Source: Nocardia brasiliensis IFM 10847 (GTDB taxonomy: Bacteria > Actinomycetota > Actinomycetes > Mycobacteriales > Mycobacteriaceae). Taken from it: a DNA stretch of 64,000 bases. The DNA lies in NCBI RefSeq assembly GCF_000710915.1, contig NZ_BAUA01000170.1:24356-88355 (forward strand). The letters are read 5' to 3'. The notes under the pieces are model-generated. The model did not search any database and was not told where the DNA came from. It saw only the letters and a list, made by a program, of their open reading frames with translations. The translations under genes and the position numbers were made by a program. This document shows positions 1 to 9,046 of the stretch, piece by piece (position 1 is the stretch's first letter; the number at the start of each line of letters is the position of its first letter).

Positions 1-582
1 CGCGGCGGTTTCCTTCCAGGTCCACGGCTGCGGCCAGCGCTCGTGGAACAGATACGACTGGCCGAGCGCGACCAGCACCAGTTTCTCTTCCGGCCGCAAC
101 GGCCACGGTGGCGCCACATCGGTGACATGCTCGTGCCGGGGTGCCCGCACGTCGCCGTCGTCGCCGGTGACGTAGACCTCCAGTAGATGCTCACGGTGGT
201 GCGAGCCACGGATGAACATCGGCGTATAGCCGGTGAGCAGCGGGAACGGCTCCTCCCGCGGAAACAACAGCCGGGCTTGCGGTAGCCGGATGGGCACGGT
301 GCCGGTATTGCTGAGTTGCCAACCAGCACGGCGATAGGTCAGCGTCCCGTGTACCCGGCTGATCCGCAGATCGTCCGGCCCGACCCCGACGTCTACCTGC
401 CGCAGGTTGCGGCCGAACTCGATGACGTTGCCTTCCTCGGGGCGCCCGCTCACCCCGCCGACCGTCGACTGGACCGAGATGGTGCCCGGTGGCACGCCAC
501 CGACTCCGCCCGCCAGTCCCTGTGTGGACGGGGCCAACGCGGTCAGCCCGTTTCGCTTGCGCTCCCCTTCTTGCTGCGACAC
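1..582 (-). CDS. FHA-domain protein (partial, runs off left edge)
   Basis: The reverse strand is open from a GTG at 582 to the window edge, giving about 194 visible residues. An AGGAGG ribosome site lies a few bases upstream of the GTG. The centre reads as a forkhead-associated domain: EFGRNLRQ, then ISRVHGTL and LSNTGTVPIRL, matching the FHA pattern of GR, SRxH and NxG. FHA domains bind phosphothreonine peptides. The gene lies directly downstream of a membrane Ser/Thr kinase on the same strand, so the kinase or its substrates are likely partners. The region after the FHA domain (ending WPQPWTWKETAA at the edge) is not recognised. The C-terminus is outside the window. Confidence 0.8.
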   Translation of the reverse strand, partial: MSQQEGERKRNGLTALAPSTQGLAGGVGGVPPGTISVQSTVGGVSGRPEEGNVIEFGRNLRQVDVGVGPDDLRISRVHGTLTYRRAGWQLSNTGTVPIRLPQARLLFPREEPFPLLTGYTPMFIRGSHHREHLLEVYVTGDDGDVRAPRHEHVTDVAPPWPLRPEEKLVLVALGQSYLFHERWPQPWTWKETAA

Positions 583-643
583 ATCGGCCTCCTCGACTCA
601 GTGTTCGAGCCTTGCACGACGCCCGCCGGACCGGTCCGCACAT

Positions 644-2338
644 TCATCGGACCAGGCTGGCGGCCACGGTGGTGGCGAGTTCGGTGGCGGTCGCGCAACG
701 CAACTCCGGCGTCGGCGCGCCACCGAACCGGACGACGGCGATTTCGGCGAGTTCGTCGCCGGAAATTCCGGTGAAGTCCCGGTACTGGATTTGTACGGTG
801 CACTCGTCGGTACTGGTCACGCCGGCGCGCCGGAAGCTGGGCAGTCCGGCGAGTACGAGCGGTTGCCCGTCCACGGCCGTTTTCGGTGGGTCGCGGTCGT
901 AGCGCACCGTCACGTGGCTGTCGATGGTGCTGTTCCAGCGACAAGACCAGTTGCCGAAGCCGGGGACCGGACGCAACGCGTCCAATCCCGGTACCTTGCT
1001 GAGCGTCGGCACGTCCAGTTGTGCGCAGGCGTCGTGGCGGGCCAGCGAGTCCGCAGGGAATTCGCCCGACCGTCGCGGAATCGGCCCACGTGCCAACATC
1101 TCTCGCACATGGCCGGTCACCGCGTCGGCCAGCGCGCACGGATCCGGCCCACCGGGCTTGCGCTGACCGAGGATCTCGATCGTCGCATCGTCGGAAAGTG
1201 TCAGAGCCCGAGTGCATCTGGTGTTTCCCGGGGGCTCGGACACAATAGCGAGGTCACCGACCCGGGTCACGGTGGCATGCGAGCCCTGTTCCGGCGGCGG
1301 GGCGCCGGACAAGGTCAGCCGGACCCGGCCGACCTCGGGATGAAAATCCTCGCCGGGCAGCCGGACCCGCAGATCGCAGGTATCGAAATTGCCTTGGTCC
1401 GTGGCCATGTCGATGCGCCCGAAGTCCGCGAGCACCGCCGGGTCCAGCAGCGCGCAGGGGTCGGCGGTCCGCGGATCACCGAGCGGGTCGGCGGGCCCGT
1501 CGGCGGGCATGGCCACCCCGGCCGCGACGGTCAGCGCTACCGCACACAGCAGGGCCGCACCGAGTAGCACCCGGCGCAGCAGAGTGCGGTCCAAATCGCG
1601 CGGCGCCTGTTCCAGGCGCGCGAACGCGTCGGCGGCCGCGACGGCGGTGGGGCGCAGGCTCGGATTCGACTGCGTCAGCTGGGCCAGCAGCGCGTCGAGG
1701 GCGCCGGGTCCGCGCCGCGGACCCGACACCGCGAGCAAGGATGCGCCGAGCGCGTACACGTCGGCCTTGGGGCCGCAGAGCCCGTCTCGGCCGAGCTCGG
1801 GCGCGGCATAACGCCACTTTCCGCGCGCCGCATCGGCTTTCGGACGTTCGCCGGTACCGGCCGCCCGCAGATCCAGCGAGCTGCCGAAATCGGTGAGCCT
1901 GGCGTCGCCGTCGGGAGTGAGGATGATGTTCTCCGGCGAGACATCACAGTGCAGGATGCCGTTGTCGTGACAGTGCGCGAGCGCGCTCGCGATCTGCGCG
2001 CCGACGGCCACGGTCTGGGATATCCCCAATTTCCTTTGCTGACGCACGTTTTCGGCGAGCGAAGCGCCCGGGACACACTCGGTGACCAACCACAGCACGC
2101 CGTCGCATTCGAAGATGTCGAGCACGCCGACGATATTCGGATGCCGCAGGCCCGCAGCGTTGCGTGCCGCGACACGCAGCACCTGCGCGCCCCCCGTATC
2201 GCCGGTACGAGGACACTTGAGCACCACGTCCCGGCCGAGGACCTCGTCGGTGGCCCGCCAGACCAGCCCTTCGCCACCCAACGTGAACATTTCCCGCAAC
2301 GTGTAACGATCCGCGATGCAGTCACCGTCGCTCGCCAT
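644..2338 (-). CDS. Membrane Ser/Thr protein kinase (PknB-like)
   Basis: The N-terminal 240 residues are an Hanks-type kinase: glycine loop LGGEGLVW (19-26), ATP lysine K41, catalytic loop HCDVSPEN with D132, and DFG at 150-152. HCD replaces the usual HRD. One transmembrane segment follows (about 255-277). About 285 extracellular residues come after it, apparently two copies of a cysteine-containing sensor-like module (DPCALLDPAVL and later DACAQLDVPTL). I chose the ATG at 2338 because GAGGA lies upstream of it; a GTG at 2362 is the alternative. There are no PASTA repeats, so the outer ligand is unknown. It is the first gene of a pair with the FHA protein, 61 bases downstream. Confidence 0.88.
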   Translation of the reverse strand: MASDGDCIADRYTLREMFTLGGEGLVWRATDEVLGRDVVLKCPRTGDTGGAQVLRVAARNAAGLRHPNIVGVLDIFECDGVLWLVTECVPGASLAENVRQQRKLGISQTVAVGAQIASALAHCHDNGILHCDVSPENIILTPDGDARLTDFGSSLDLRAAGTGERPKADAARGKWRYAAPELGRDGLCGPKADVYALGASLLAVSGPRRGPGALDALLAQLTQSNPSLRPTAVAAADAFARLEQAPRDLDRTLLRRVLLGAALLCAVALTVAAGVAMPADGPADPLGDPRTADPCALLDPAVLADFGRIDMATDQGNFDTCDLRVRLPGEDFHPEVGRVRLTLSGAPPPEQGSHATVTRVGDLAIVSEPPGNTRCTRALTLSDDATIEILGQRKPGGPDPCALADAVTGHVREMLARGPIPRRSGEFPADSLARHDACAQLDVPTLSKVPGLDALRPVPGFGNWSCRWNSTIDSHVTVRYDRDPPKTAVDGQPLVLAGLPSFRRAGVTSTDECTVQIQYRDFTGISGDELAEIAVVRFGGAPTPELRCATATELATTVAASLVR

Positions 2339-2609
2339 GCGCCCGTCCTCGATTCGGCTCACGTCCCGCAGCGAAAGTGTAGCCCTCCCACAATCTCTCG
2401 ACCCGAACGAGCCACCGCGGCGAACTGGTCGGTCAGTTCTTCGGCGACCCTCGCGCGGGTGGTTGGGACGCGCATGCCACGCGAGTGCCGAATAGGGCTG
2501 CCTACAGCCACTCGCACCCTTCGCCCTTAGCGCTACCGGACACTAACTCGAATCAACACCTAAAGACTACCCATTGCAAAACACTAACGGATAGCGATAT
2601 GTTGCAGGC

Positions 2610-3503
2610 ATGAGAGCAGTTCGCTTCGCCGAGTACGGCGGCCCGGAAGTCCTGGAACTGACCGAGGTGCCCGAACCTCACCCGGGCCCGGGTCAGATAC
2701 GCATCGCCGTGCGCGCGGCAGGTGTGAATCCGCATGATTGGCGGGTTCGTGAGGGCCAGTTCCGGCGGATCCGCCCGATCGAATTACCGACGGGCATCGG
2801 CCAGGACGCTGCGGGCGTGGTGGACGAGGTCGGCGCGGGCGTGACCGATATCGAGGTCGGCGCTTACGTGCTCGGCCGCGGTACGGGCACGTACGCCGAG
2901 TTCGCTGTGCTGTCGTCGTGGGCCCGGCTACCTCGCGGGCTCACCTTCGCCGAGGCGGCCGGATACCCGTCTGTGGCCGAGACCGCATTACGAATCCTCC
3001 GCTTGGTCGATGTCCAGCCCGGGCAAACGCTGCTGGTCAGCGGCGCGGCCGGCGGTGTCGGTTCCGCGGTGTTGCAGATCGCCCGGGAACGCGGCATCAA
3101 GGTGATCGGCACCGCCGGGGCCGCGAATCTGGATTACGTGCGCGGCCTCGGCGCCCTCGCCACCACCTACGGCGACGGCTGGGTCGAGCGGGTCCGCGCG
3201 CTCGGCCCGGTCGACGCCGCGCTGGACTTGAACGGTGCCGGTGTCATCCGGGGGCTGCTCGATCTGACCGGAGACCCGGACAAGGTCGTCACCATCGCCG
3301 ACCTAGAGGCGCCGATGCTCGGCATCCGATTCGCCGGAGTGGGCGGCAGCATGTCCGAGGCGCTCGCCGAGACCGTCGACCTCATATCTCGCGAAAAGTT
3401 GTATATCCCTGTCGCCCAGTCGTATTCGCTCGCCAACGCCGCGACCGCACACACCGACAGCCAAGCCGGGCACACCCGCGGACGCCGGGTCCTGCTCGTT
3501 TGA
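2610..3503 (+). CDS. Zinc-independent MDR-family NADPH:quinone oxidoreductase
   Basis: A 297-residue medium-chain dehydrogenase/reductase. The GroES-like half starts MRAVRFAEYGGPEVLEL, and the Rossmann half carries the NADPH motif SGAAGGVG at 144-151. Zinc-ligand cysteines are absent, which fits the quinone oxidoreductase (QOR-like) branch. Such enzymes reduce quinones or enones with NADPH in the cytosol; the actual substrate cannot be told. No strong ribosome site is visible before the ATG. The AT-rich stretch just upstream (2540-2605) contains two CACTAAC heptamers and is the likely promoter of this gene, which diverges from the kinase gene. A CocE-type hydrolase follows after 66 bases. Confidence 0.85.
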   Translation: MRAVRFAEYGGPEVLELTEVPEPHPGPGQIRIAVRAAGVNPHDWRVREGQFRRIRPIELPTGIGQDAAGVVDEVGAGVTDIEVGAYVLGRGTGTYAEFAVLSSWARLPRGLTFAEAAGYPSVAETALRILRLVDVQPGQTLLVSGAAGGVGSAVLQIARERGIKVIGTAGAANLDYVRGLGALATTYGDGWVERVRALGPVDAALDLNGAGVIRGLLDLTGDPDKVVTIADLEAPMLGIRFAGVGGSMSEALAETVDLISREKLYIPVAQSYSLANAATAHTDSQAGHTRGRRVLLV

Positions 3504-3569
3504 GCGCGTGCGTTTCGCTTCGGCCGCAGCATCCACCCCGGTCGCCCGTCGACCTCAGAGGAGACAACC

Positions 3570-5330
3570 GTGTACCGACCCCGCATCGACGCCGATGTCG
3601 AGATGACGACCAGAGACGGCGTCACCCTCACCGCCGATCTGTACCGCCCGGCCGAGGAGGGCCGATGGCCGGTGCTGCTGCATCGCACCCCGTACAACCG
3701 CAGGGATTCCTTCCGGGTGTCCGGAATCGTGGCCGACCCGCTGTGGCTCGCCCGACAGGGCTTCGCGGTGCTCGTCCAGGACACCCGCGGCCGATTCCAG
3801 TCCGGCGGCGAATTCGATTTCATCACCCAGGAGTACAACGACTCCTACGACGCGATCGATTGGGCCGCAACGCAATCCTGGAGTGACGGCAACGTCGGGA
3901 TCTACGGCTCGTCCTATTTGGGCATGGCCGTCCTGCAAGCCGTCGCGGCCCGCAACCCGCATCTCAAAGCCGCGGTCGCCATGGTCGCCACCGCCGACAT
4001 GCACCACACCGCCCGGCCTGGTGGCATGTTCGAGCTCGGCTTCCTCACCACCTACGGCCTCGTCCTCTGCCTCGAAGGTCTCGACCACAGCCCCCTGACC
4101 GCAGACGAGCGGGAACAGGTGCGCAAGCAACTCACCGAAGCCTTCGCCGACCCGCTCGCCACCGTGCGCAGACTGCCACTCACCGGTATCGGCCCGCTCG
4201 ACGACGACCGGGTGGCGCCGTTCTGGGCCGACTGGCTGCGCTCGCCCAACGACCCGTTCTGGCGGCGGCCCACCCTGCTCTCTGAACCCGAACGCGTCAC
4301 CATCCCGTTCCTGCAGGTGACCGGCTACCAGGACTTCACCAGCCCCACCCAGTTCCGGCTGGCCACCGCACTCGCCGACAACGAGAACGCCCGCCTCGTC
4401 GCCGGACCCTGGACGCATTTCGGCGCCTACACCCCGTCCGGGCAGGTCGGCGCGCGCGTGCTCGCCGGCGCGAGCGCCGGTGTGCCCACCTGGAATCCGG
4501 TGCTCGCCGCGTTCTTCGACCGCCATCTGCGCGGCGGTGACGGCGCGGACTACCCCGCTGCCGACCGGTACTTGTCCGGGCCCGGCCGGGTCACCTACTT
4601 CGTCGGCGGCTCGGACACCTGGGCCCACGCGCCCGCCTGGCCGCCCGCGTCGACCATCGAGGAGTGGGCACTCGGCTCGGGTGGTGACGCACGCACCGCG
4701 GACGGCAACGGAAAGTTGACCCGGCCAGGGACGAAAAGTGCTGAGGCCAGCGCCATTTCCGATACCTTCACCGCCGACCCGCACGATCCGTTTCCGACTC
4801 ACGGCGGCGCGGTCCTCCTGGAACGAGACCCGGCGGCGGCGCCGCAGGGCATCCAGGACCAGCGCGCTGTCGACCGGCGCTACGACCTGCTCGTCTACAC
4901 CAGTGAGCCGCTGACCGAGGAGGTGACGATCGCCGGACAACCCGAACTGGTCACCTTCCTCACCAGCAGCGCCCCCGACGCGGACGTATGCGTCACCCTG
5001 GTCGACGTCGAACCCGATGGTTTCGCCCGCAATGTCGCCGACGGTGCGCAACGTGCGCGCTACCGCGACGGCGGTGACACCGACTGGCTCGATGCCGAGG
5101 AACCCAGCCGCGTCACCGTCACCCTGCACGACGTGGCACACCGGTTCGGTGTCGGCCACCGCATCCGTGTGCAGATCGCCGGGTTCGACTTCCCCCGGTT
5201 CAGCCGCAACCTGCACACCCGCACCGTGCCCGAGTTCGGCACCCTCGACGAGGCCGTGTCCGCTCAGCACACCGTGCACCACCATCCGGCAGCGCCTTCC
5301 ACGCTGCGCCTGCCGGTGCTCGCCGCATGA
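3570..5330 (+). CDS. CocE/NonD family hydrolase (X-Pro dipeptidyl-peptidase S15 fold)
   Basis: A 586-residue protein with the alpha/beta-hydrolase nucleophile motif GSSYLG at 113-118 (S115). The C-terminal half is a jelly-roll of the X-Pro-peptidase type. This architecture is shared by cocaine esterase CocE, glutaryl-acylases and alpha-amino-acid ester hydrolases, so an ester or amide of a bulky acyl group is a plausible substrate, but none can be named. There is no signal peptide. The GTG start has GAGGAGA just upstream. The stop overlaps the first possible start of the following ABM-domain gene, so the two are probably translated together. Confidence 0.88.
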   Translation: MYRPRIDADVEMTTRDGVTLTADLYRPAEEGRWPVLLHRTPYNRRDSFRVSGIVADPLWLARQGFAVLVQDTRGRFQSGGEFDFITQEYNDSYDAIDWAATQSWSDGNVGIYGSSYLGMAVLQAVAARNPHLKAAVAMVATADMHHTARPGGMFELGFLTTYGLVLCLEGLDHSPLTADEREQVRKQLTEAFADPLATVRRLPLTGIGPLDDDRVAPFWADWLRSPNDPFWRRPTLLSEPERVTIPFLQVTGYQDFTSPTQFRLATALADNENARLVAGPWTHFGAYTPSGQVGARVLAGASAGVPTWNPVLAAFFDRHLRGGDGADYPAADRYLSGPGRVTYFVGGSDTWAHAPAWPPASTIEEWALGSGGDARTADGNGKLTRPGTKSAEASAISDTFTADPHDPFPTHGGAVLLERDPAAAPQGIQDQRAVDRRYDLLVYTSEPLTEEVTIAGQPELVTFLTSSAPDADVCVTLVDVEPDGFARNVADGAQRARYRDGGDTDWLDAEEPSRVTVTLHDVAHRFGVGHRIRVQIAGFDFPRFSRNLHTRTVPEFGTLDEAVSAQHTVHHHPAAPSTLRLPVLAA

Positions 5331-5353
5331 CCAACTGCCCGAAGGAGCCCACG

Positions 5354-5695
5354 TTGTCCGAAATCGTCGTCCTCGCCAGTCTGCAGGCCAAGGCCGGACG
5401 GGGCGCGGAACTGCTCGCGTTGCTGTCCGAACTGGCCCCGCGGGTCCTGCACACCGAGCCGCAGTTGCAACGTTATGCCTTCTACGTCGAGCCCGACTCC
5501 GACCCGCTCCGCGTCACCGTGATCGAAAAGTACGCCACGCGCGCCGATCTGGTGGCGCACGACAACGGTGTGCTGACCGAGTACCTGCCACGGCTGCTCG
5601 ACCTGGTCGATCCCGCACCCCGCACGATCGAACTGCACCCGGCTCCGCTGACGATCGAGGTCAGCGCGGTCGATGTCGCACGGTTGACCGTGTAG
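5354..5695 (+). CDS. Antibiotic-biosynthesis-monooxygenase (ABM) fold protein
   Basis: A small protein of 113 residues with the dimeric alpha/beta-barrel ABM pattern: an opening strand EIVVLASLQAKAG, a helix, then RYAFYVEPDSDPLRVTVIEKYA. I prefer the TTG at 5354 because GAAGGAG sits six bases upstream and the domain begins there; an ATG at 5327 overlaps the preceding stop and would add nine residues. Members act as cofactor-free quinone-forming monooxygenases or as small-molecule-degrading enzymes, and many are uncharacterised. Lying behind a quinone oxidoreductase and a hydrolase, it suggests a small catabolic or detoxifying unit. Confidence 0.75.
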   Translation: MSEIVVLASLQAKAGRGAELLALLSELAPRVLHTEPQLQRYAFYVEPDSDPLRVTVIEKYATRADLVAHDNGVLTEYLPRLLDLVDPAPRTIELHPAPLTIEVSAVDVARLTV

Positions 5696-5726
5696 CACCG
5701 TAGTCAACGGCTTCAACTGGTTCACC

Positions 5727-5753
5727 AGGCCGGGCGGACATTCCGTCCGGCCT
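5727..5753 (+). terminator. Imperfect hairpin after the hydrolase/ABM genes
   Basis: AGGCCGGGCGGAC and GTCCGGCCT can pair around ATTCC with a small bulge, 32 bases after the ABM stop codon. No clear T-run follows, as is common in actinobacteria. The stem is good but not perfect. Confidence 0.5.
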
Positions 5754-5759
5754 GTTCGT

Positions 5760-6168
5760 GATCCATGAAACGAATTATTTTGCAACATGATACGGACGCC
5801 CCCGGCTCCGGCACTCAGCGGTGATTGCCTGCGCGTAGTCGATTCGACAACTGGGGCACACTGGGGACCTCATGGCACGAAGCGGGGCGAAGTCACTAAT
5901 CACGTTGCAGCCGTTAGCTTTTCATAGGTGATTCGAGCGAACCGACCCACCCTGCGGACTGCACTTCTTGTCCGCTTCACCGCGACCGACTTATCGTTCT
6001 TCTCGCGTTCAAATTTGAAATACCCTCGCCGACAAGATCTTTGATCACCAGCCGAACCACGGCGCACGCACTCGAGTTGCGCGGCGCGCAATGATCAGGG
6101 CTGTCGGCGCCGCCGGAGGCGAAGCCCGCGCACTTCGGCGATCCATTCCCGCGAGGAGATGAACAATC
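5760..6168. other. Intergenic region with a 12-bp palindrome
   Basis: About 410 bases without a convincing gene, more AT-rich than its surroundings. It holds the perfect palindrome TTCAAATTTGAA at 6009-6020, a possible operator for the downstream dioxygenase gene. I see no reliable sigma-factor hexamers. Confidence 0.35.
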
Positions 6169-6837
6169 ATGACCGATCGACCCCGCTCCGACGACGACGC
6201 CGAGATCCCCCAGGCGATCACCCGCAAACGCCTGCTGCAGCTCGGCCTGCTGGCCGTGCCCGCCGCGGCGGCAGTGACCGCCGCGACCGCCGCTACCAGC
6301 AGTAATGCCGCACCGACCCAGCAGGCCGTACCGGACGACCTCGAGCCGACCCCGGCTTGCCACGACGGCGACGCGGCCACCATCGCGCAGACCGAAGGCC
6401 CCTATTTCAAACCGAATTCACCTCGGCGCACCGACCTGGTGCTCCCGGGCGCGCCGGGCACCCGGCTCACGGTCAGCGGCTACGTGTTCACGCGTTCTTG
6501 CCGTCCGGTGGCCCAAGCCCTGCTGGACTTCTGGCAGGCCGACAACGCCGGAGCCTATGACAATTCGGGTTACAACTGGCGCGGGCATCAGTTCACCGAC
6601 GCGAACGGCCGATTCAGCCTGTCGACCATCGTGCCCGGCCTCTACCCCGGCCGCACCCGGCACATCCATGTGAAGGTGCAGGCGCCCAACCAGCGGATAC
6701 TCACCACTCAGCTGTATTTCCCCGGCGAGCCCCGCAACAACACCGATTCCATCTTCGACCGGCGATTGCTGATGACCGTGCGGACGGTGCCCACCGGGAA
6801 GGAGGGCACTTTCGACTTCATTCTGAACTTCCGCTGA
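6169..6837 (+). CDS. Secreted intradiol ring-cleavage dioxygenase
   Basis: A 222-residue protein with an export signal (positively charged ITRKRLLQ followed by an Ala-rich hydrophobic core to about residue 48). It then has the intradiol dioxygenase barrel. The four iron(III) ligands are all visible: Y130, Y159, H165 and H167 in GAYDN and LYPGRTRHIH. Such enzymes open catechol-type rings between the hydroxyls. The exported single-domain class is widespread in actinobacteria and fungi and acts on extracellular aromatics. The signal resembles a weak twin-arginine type (RKR rather than RR). GAGGAGA lies before the ATG. It is monocistronic and converges with a serine hydrolase gene. Confidence 0.88.
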   Translation: MTDRPRSDDDAEIPQAITRKRLLQLGLLAVPAAAAVTAATAATSSNAAPTQQAVPDDLEPTPACHDGDAATIAQTEGPYFKPNSPRRTDLVLPGAPGTRLTVSGYVFTRSCRPVAQALLDFWQADNAGAYDNSGYNWRGHQFTDANGRFSLSTIVPGLYPGRTRHIHVKVQAPNQRILTTQLYFPGEPRNNTDSIFDRRLLMTVRTVPTGKEGTFDFILNFR

Positions 6838-6881
6838 GCGTGCCCGGTCCCGCAGTCGCGGCCGCCATCTCGTCCACCGGC

Positions 6882-8030
6882 TCATCCCCCGCACAGTGCG
6901 TGGTCGATCAGTTGGTTGGCGGCCTGCAACTGCGCGAAACCCGCACTGCGCGTGATGTCTTCCCCGCCGACGGCAAGGGTGCCGGTGAGAGCGACGACGG
7001 TGCTACGCGAACCGCTCTCGGTCACGCCCGCGTTGGTGAGGTAGCCCGTCTGGCCGCCGTTGTGCATCCAGTAGGTGCCGCCGCAGGACAACGGGACCGA
7101 GAACAGGCCGAGCCCGTAACGCGCGCCCGGCCACGCTTTGTCGGTGACCTCGTCGACCGGAACCGTGCTACGCATCCGGTCGAGCTCCGCAGGATGTAAT
7201 AGCTTGCCGCCCAGCAGACTTCGATAGAATTCACCGATGTCTTCGGTGGTCGACAGATAACCGCCCGACGCGTCCGCATCGATCAGTTCGGTGACCTCGA
7301 CCATCGGTCCGCCCACCTCGAATTGGTTGTAGCCCTTGGCATGTGGCGTGGGAAGTGTCGGATCGTCCCCGGGCCACCGGGTGTTGCGTAATCCGAGCGG
7401 TTCGAGGATCCGCGCACTCACCTCCGCATGCCAAGGCCGGTGCGCCACCTGTTCGATGACCAGACCCAACAGGACGTAGCCGGTGTTGGAGTAGGACCAA
7501 CCACCGCCCGGCGCGAAATCGGGCGCGTGCTGCACGGCGGACGCCAACACCTGCTGCGGGGTGCGGACCCGATAGCGGAGGCGGTGGTAATCCTCGGCGG
7601 TCAGCATGTCCAGTGGGGCATCACGAATGCCGCTGGTGTGCTGGAGCAGATGCCGGATGGTGATCTGGTTTCCGTCATAACCGTTGCCGCGCAACATATC
7701 CGGCAGCCAACGCTGAACCGGGTCGTCGAGCGCGAGGCGCCCTTCGCCGACCAGCATGAGCACCACGGTCGCGACCATCGTCTTCGCCAGGCTTCCGACG
7801 CGGAAGTACCCATCCGCCGGAACCGGCTCCGCGACAGCAATATCCGCGCGACCACCCACCGCGACTCGGTTGATGCCCGCGGCGGTGTCGACCACCCTGG
7901 CCTGCACGCCGGTGGTGCCAACGGCCACAACCGCATCGACATCGCGCTGTAGTCCATCGCCGGTAGCCGACCCACCACACGCGCTGACCACCAGAGCCAG
8001 CGCCACCACAGCCGCCATCGCATATCGCAT
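6882..8030 (-). CDS. Lipoprotein serine hydrolase, class C beta-lactamase/DD-peptidase family
   Basis: A 382-residue protein starting with a lipoprotein signal (lipobox ending SAC, Cys18), so it is probably anchored outside the membrane. The SxxK motif is S80-L-A-K83 (GSLAKTM), the second motif is YSN (WSYSNTGY), and HNGG replaces the KTG-type third motif. This is the EstB/D-aminopeptidase/D-alanyl-D-alanine carboxypeptidase-like group, which hydrolyses amides or esters; real beta-lactamase activity cannot be assumed. AGGGGA lies upstream of the start. A related but unexported paralogue sits at 9047-10180. Confidence 0.88.
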   Translation of the reverse strand: MRYAMAAVVALALVVSACGGSATGDGLQRDVDAVVAVGTTGVQARVVDTAAGINRVAVGGRADIAVAEPVPADGYFRVGSLAKTMVATVVLMLVGEGRLALDDPVQRWLPDMLRGNGYDGNQITIRHLLQHTSGIRDAPLDMLTAEDYHRLRYRVRTPQQVLASAVQHAPDFAPGGGWSYSNTGYVLLGLVIEQVAHRPWHAEVSARILEPLGLRNTRWPGDDPTLPTPHAKGYNQFEVGGPMVEVTELIDADASGGYLSTTEDIGEFYRSLLGGKLLHPAELDRMRSTVPVDEVTDKAWPGARYGLGLFSVPLSCGGTYWMHNGGQTGYLTNAGVTESGSRSTVVALTGTLAVGGEDITRSAGFAQLQAANQLIDHALCGG

Positions 8031-8115
8031 CGCGTCCCCTTCCGAGTCCGCGAAAATCTATCCGTGCCCGCCACCCGCCGAGATCACCCTCAGGTAGCGA
8101 ACCACCACGCCCTTC

Positions 8116-8859
8116 TCACCCTGCGGTACCGACCGCCACCTCGCGCACCTCGGAATCCGGGTCGGCGGCTAAGCCTGCCAGCAGTCGACGGGCCGCACTA
8201 CCCCGATAGCTGCGCAATGCCACCGCGAGCGCGTAACGCACGTCGGGGTTGGCGTGCTCGACCAGGTGCGCGATATCGCCGACCGCACCGCGGCTGCGCC
8301 GGCTCAAACCCCACAGCGCGTCGATCAGGTCGTCGTCATCGTTCGCGTGCCGCAGTTGGTGCAGCAGTTGCGGTTTCGTCGGCTCGGGGCCTTCGAACGG
8401 GAACCGGCGGCGCAGGTCTGCCGCCTTGTACTCGCCACGCCCCAGGCATGCCGGGCAAGCGCAAGGCCGACGGCCGTGCGCGTCAGGGCGGTATCGCCAC
8501 CCGGTCACCTGGCGCACCTGCCGAATCCGATGCAGTTCCGCCGCGGCGATCGACCGGGGTACGACAACCTGGTACCCGCGCGCGTCGCCGGCGTCTCGAA
8601 CCACCGAAACGGCCTCGGCCGCAGTCATTTCCGCACCGATATCCGAGTAGTGCCCGACGAAGACCCGTTCCTCGTCCCGCACCCGGAAGTGCACCGCGAC
8701 GATCTGCCGCTGCCCACGTCGGCGCAACTCCCGCAACCACTGATACGACAGCACATAGGACGGCAACACCGGTACACAGAACACCCCCGCGCCCTGCACC
8801 TTGATGCCCGCCCGGCGAATCCGCCGCACGTTCTTCTCGGGTGTCAGGTGCACAAACAT
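8116..8859 (-). CDS. HEAT-repeat protein with ART-like N-terminus and CxCPxC motif
   Basis: About 247 residues from the ATG at 8859; an upstream ATG at 8898 is less likely because the domain opens with MFVHLTPEKNVRRIRRAG. That opening, with its conserved His and following Gly, resembles the start of ADP-ribosyltransferase-like folds of the DarT/DUF4433 kind; this is inference. The middle has a cysteine cluster CACPACLGRGEYK that could bind zinc. The C-terminal 70 residues form HEAT-type helical repeats (HANDDDDLIDALWGLSRR, HANPDVRYALAVALR, ADPDSEVREVA). No partner gene is adjacent. I do not know its function; the HEAT part suggests protein binding. Confidence 0.7.
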   Translation of the reverse strand: MFVHLTPEKNVRRIRRAGIKVQGAGVFCVPVLPSYVLSYQWLRELRRRGQRQIVAVHFRVRDEERVFVGHYSDIGAEMTAAEAVSVVRDAGDARGYQVVVPRSIAAAELHRIRQVRQVTGWRYRPDAHGRRPCACPACLGRGEYKAADLRRRFPFEGPEPTKPQLLHQLRHANDDDDLIDALWGLSRRSRGAVGDIAHLVEHANPDVRYALAVALRSYRGSAARRLLAGLAADPDSEVREVAVGTAG

Positions 8860-9046
8860 GGCCACCCCAGAAACGGTAGCCACCCAACTTCGCCACAACC
8901 ATCGGTTTTCCAGCGTCGGAGGGGTCGGCGAGCACCAAATCGACAGTGAGCCAGATCACTGTTGAGGTTGACCCGAGGTCAGGGTGGAGGCTCGTTCCAG
9001 CGGCACGGAATACGCCGAACGGAACAGAATTGAAGGAGTAACCACC

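Noticed and set aside
3555..5285. A 576-codon open frame opposite the CocE-type hydrolase
   Set aside because: Compositionally biased, no recognisable domain, fully antisense to a well-supported gene.
6882..8030. True beta-lactamase resistance gene
   Set aside because: The SxxK/YSN/HNGG pattern fits the broad serine hydrolase family; a KTG motif typical of resistance enzymes is not seen.
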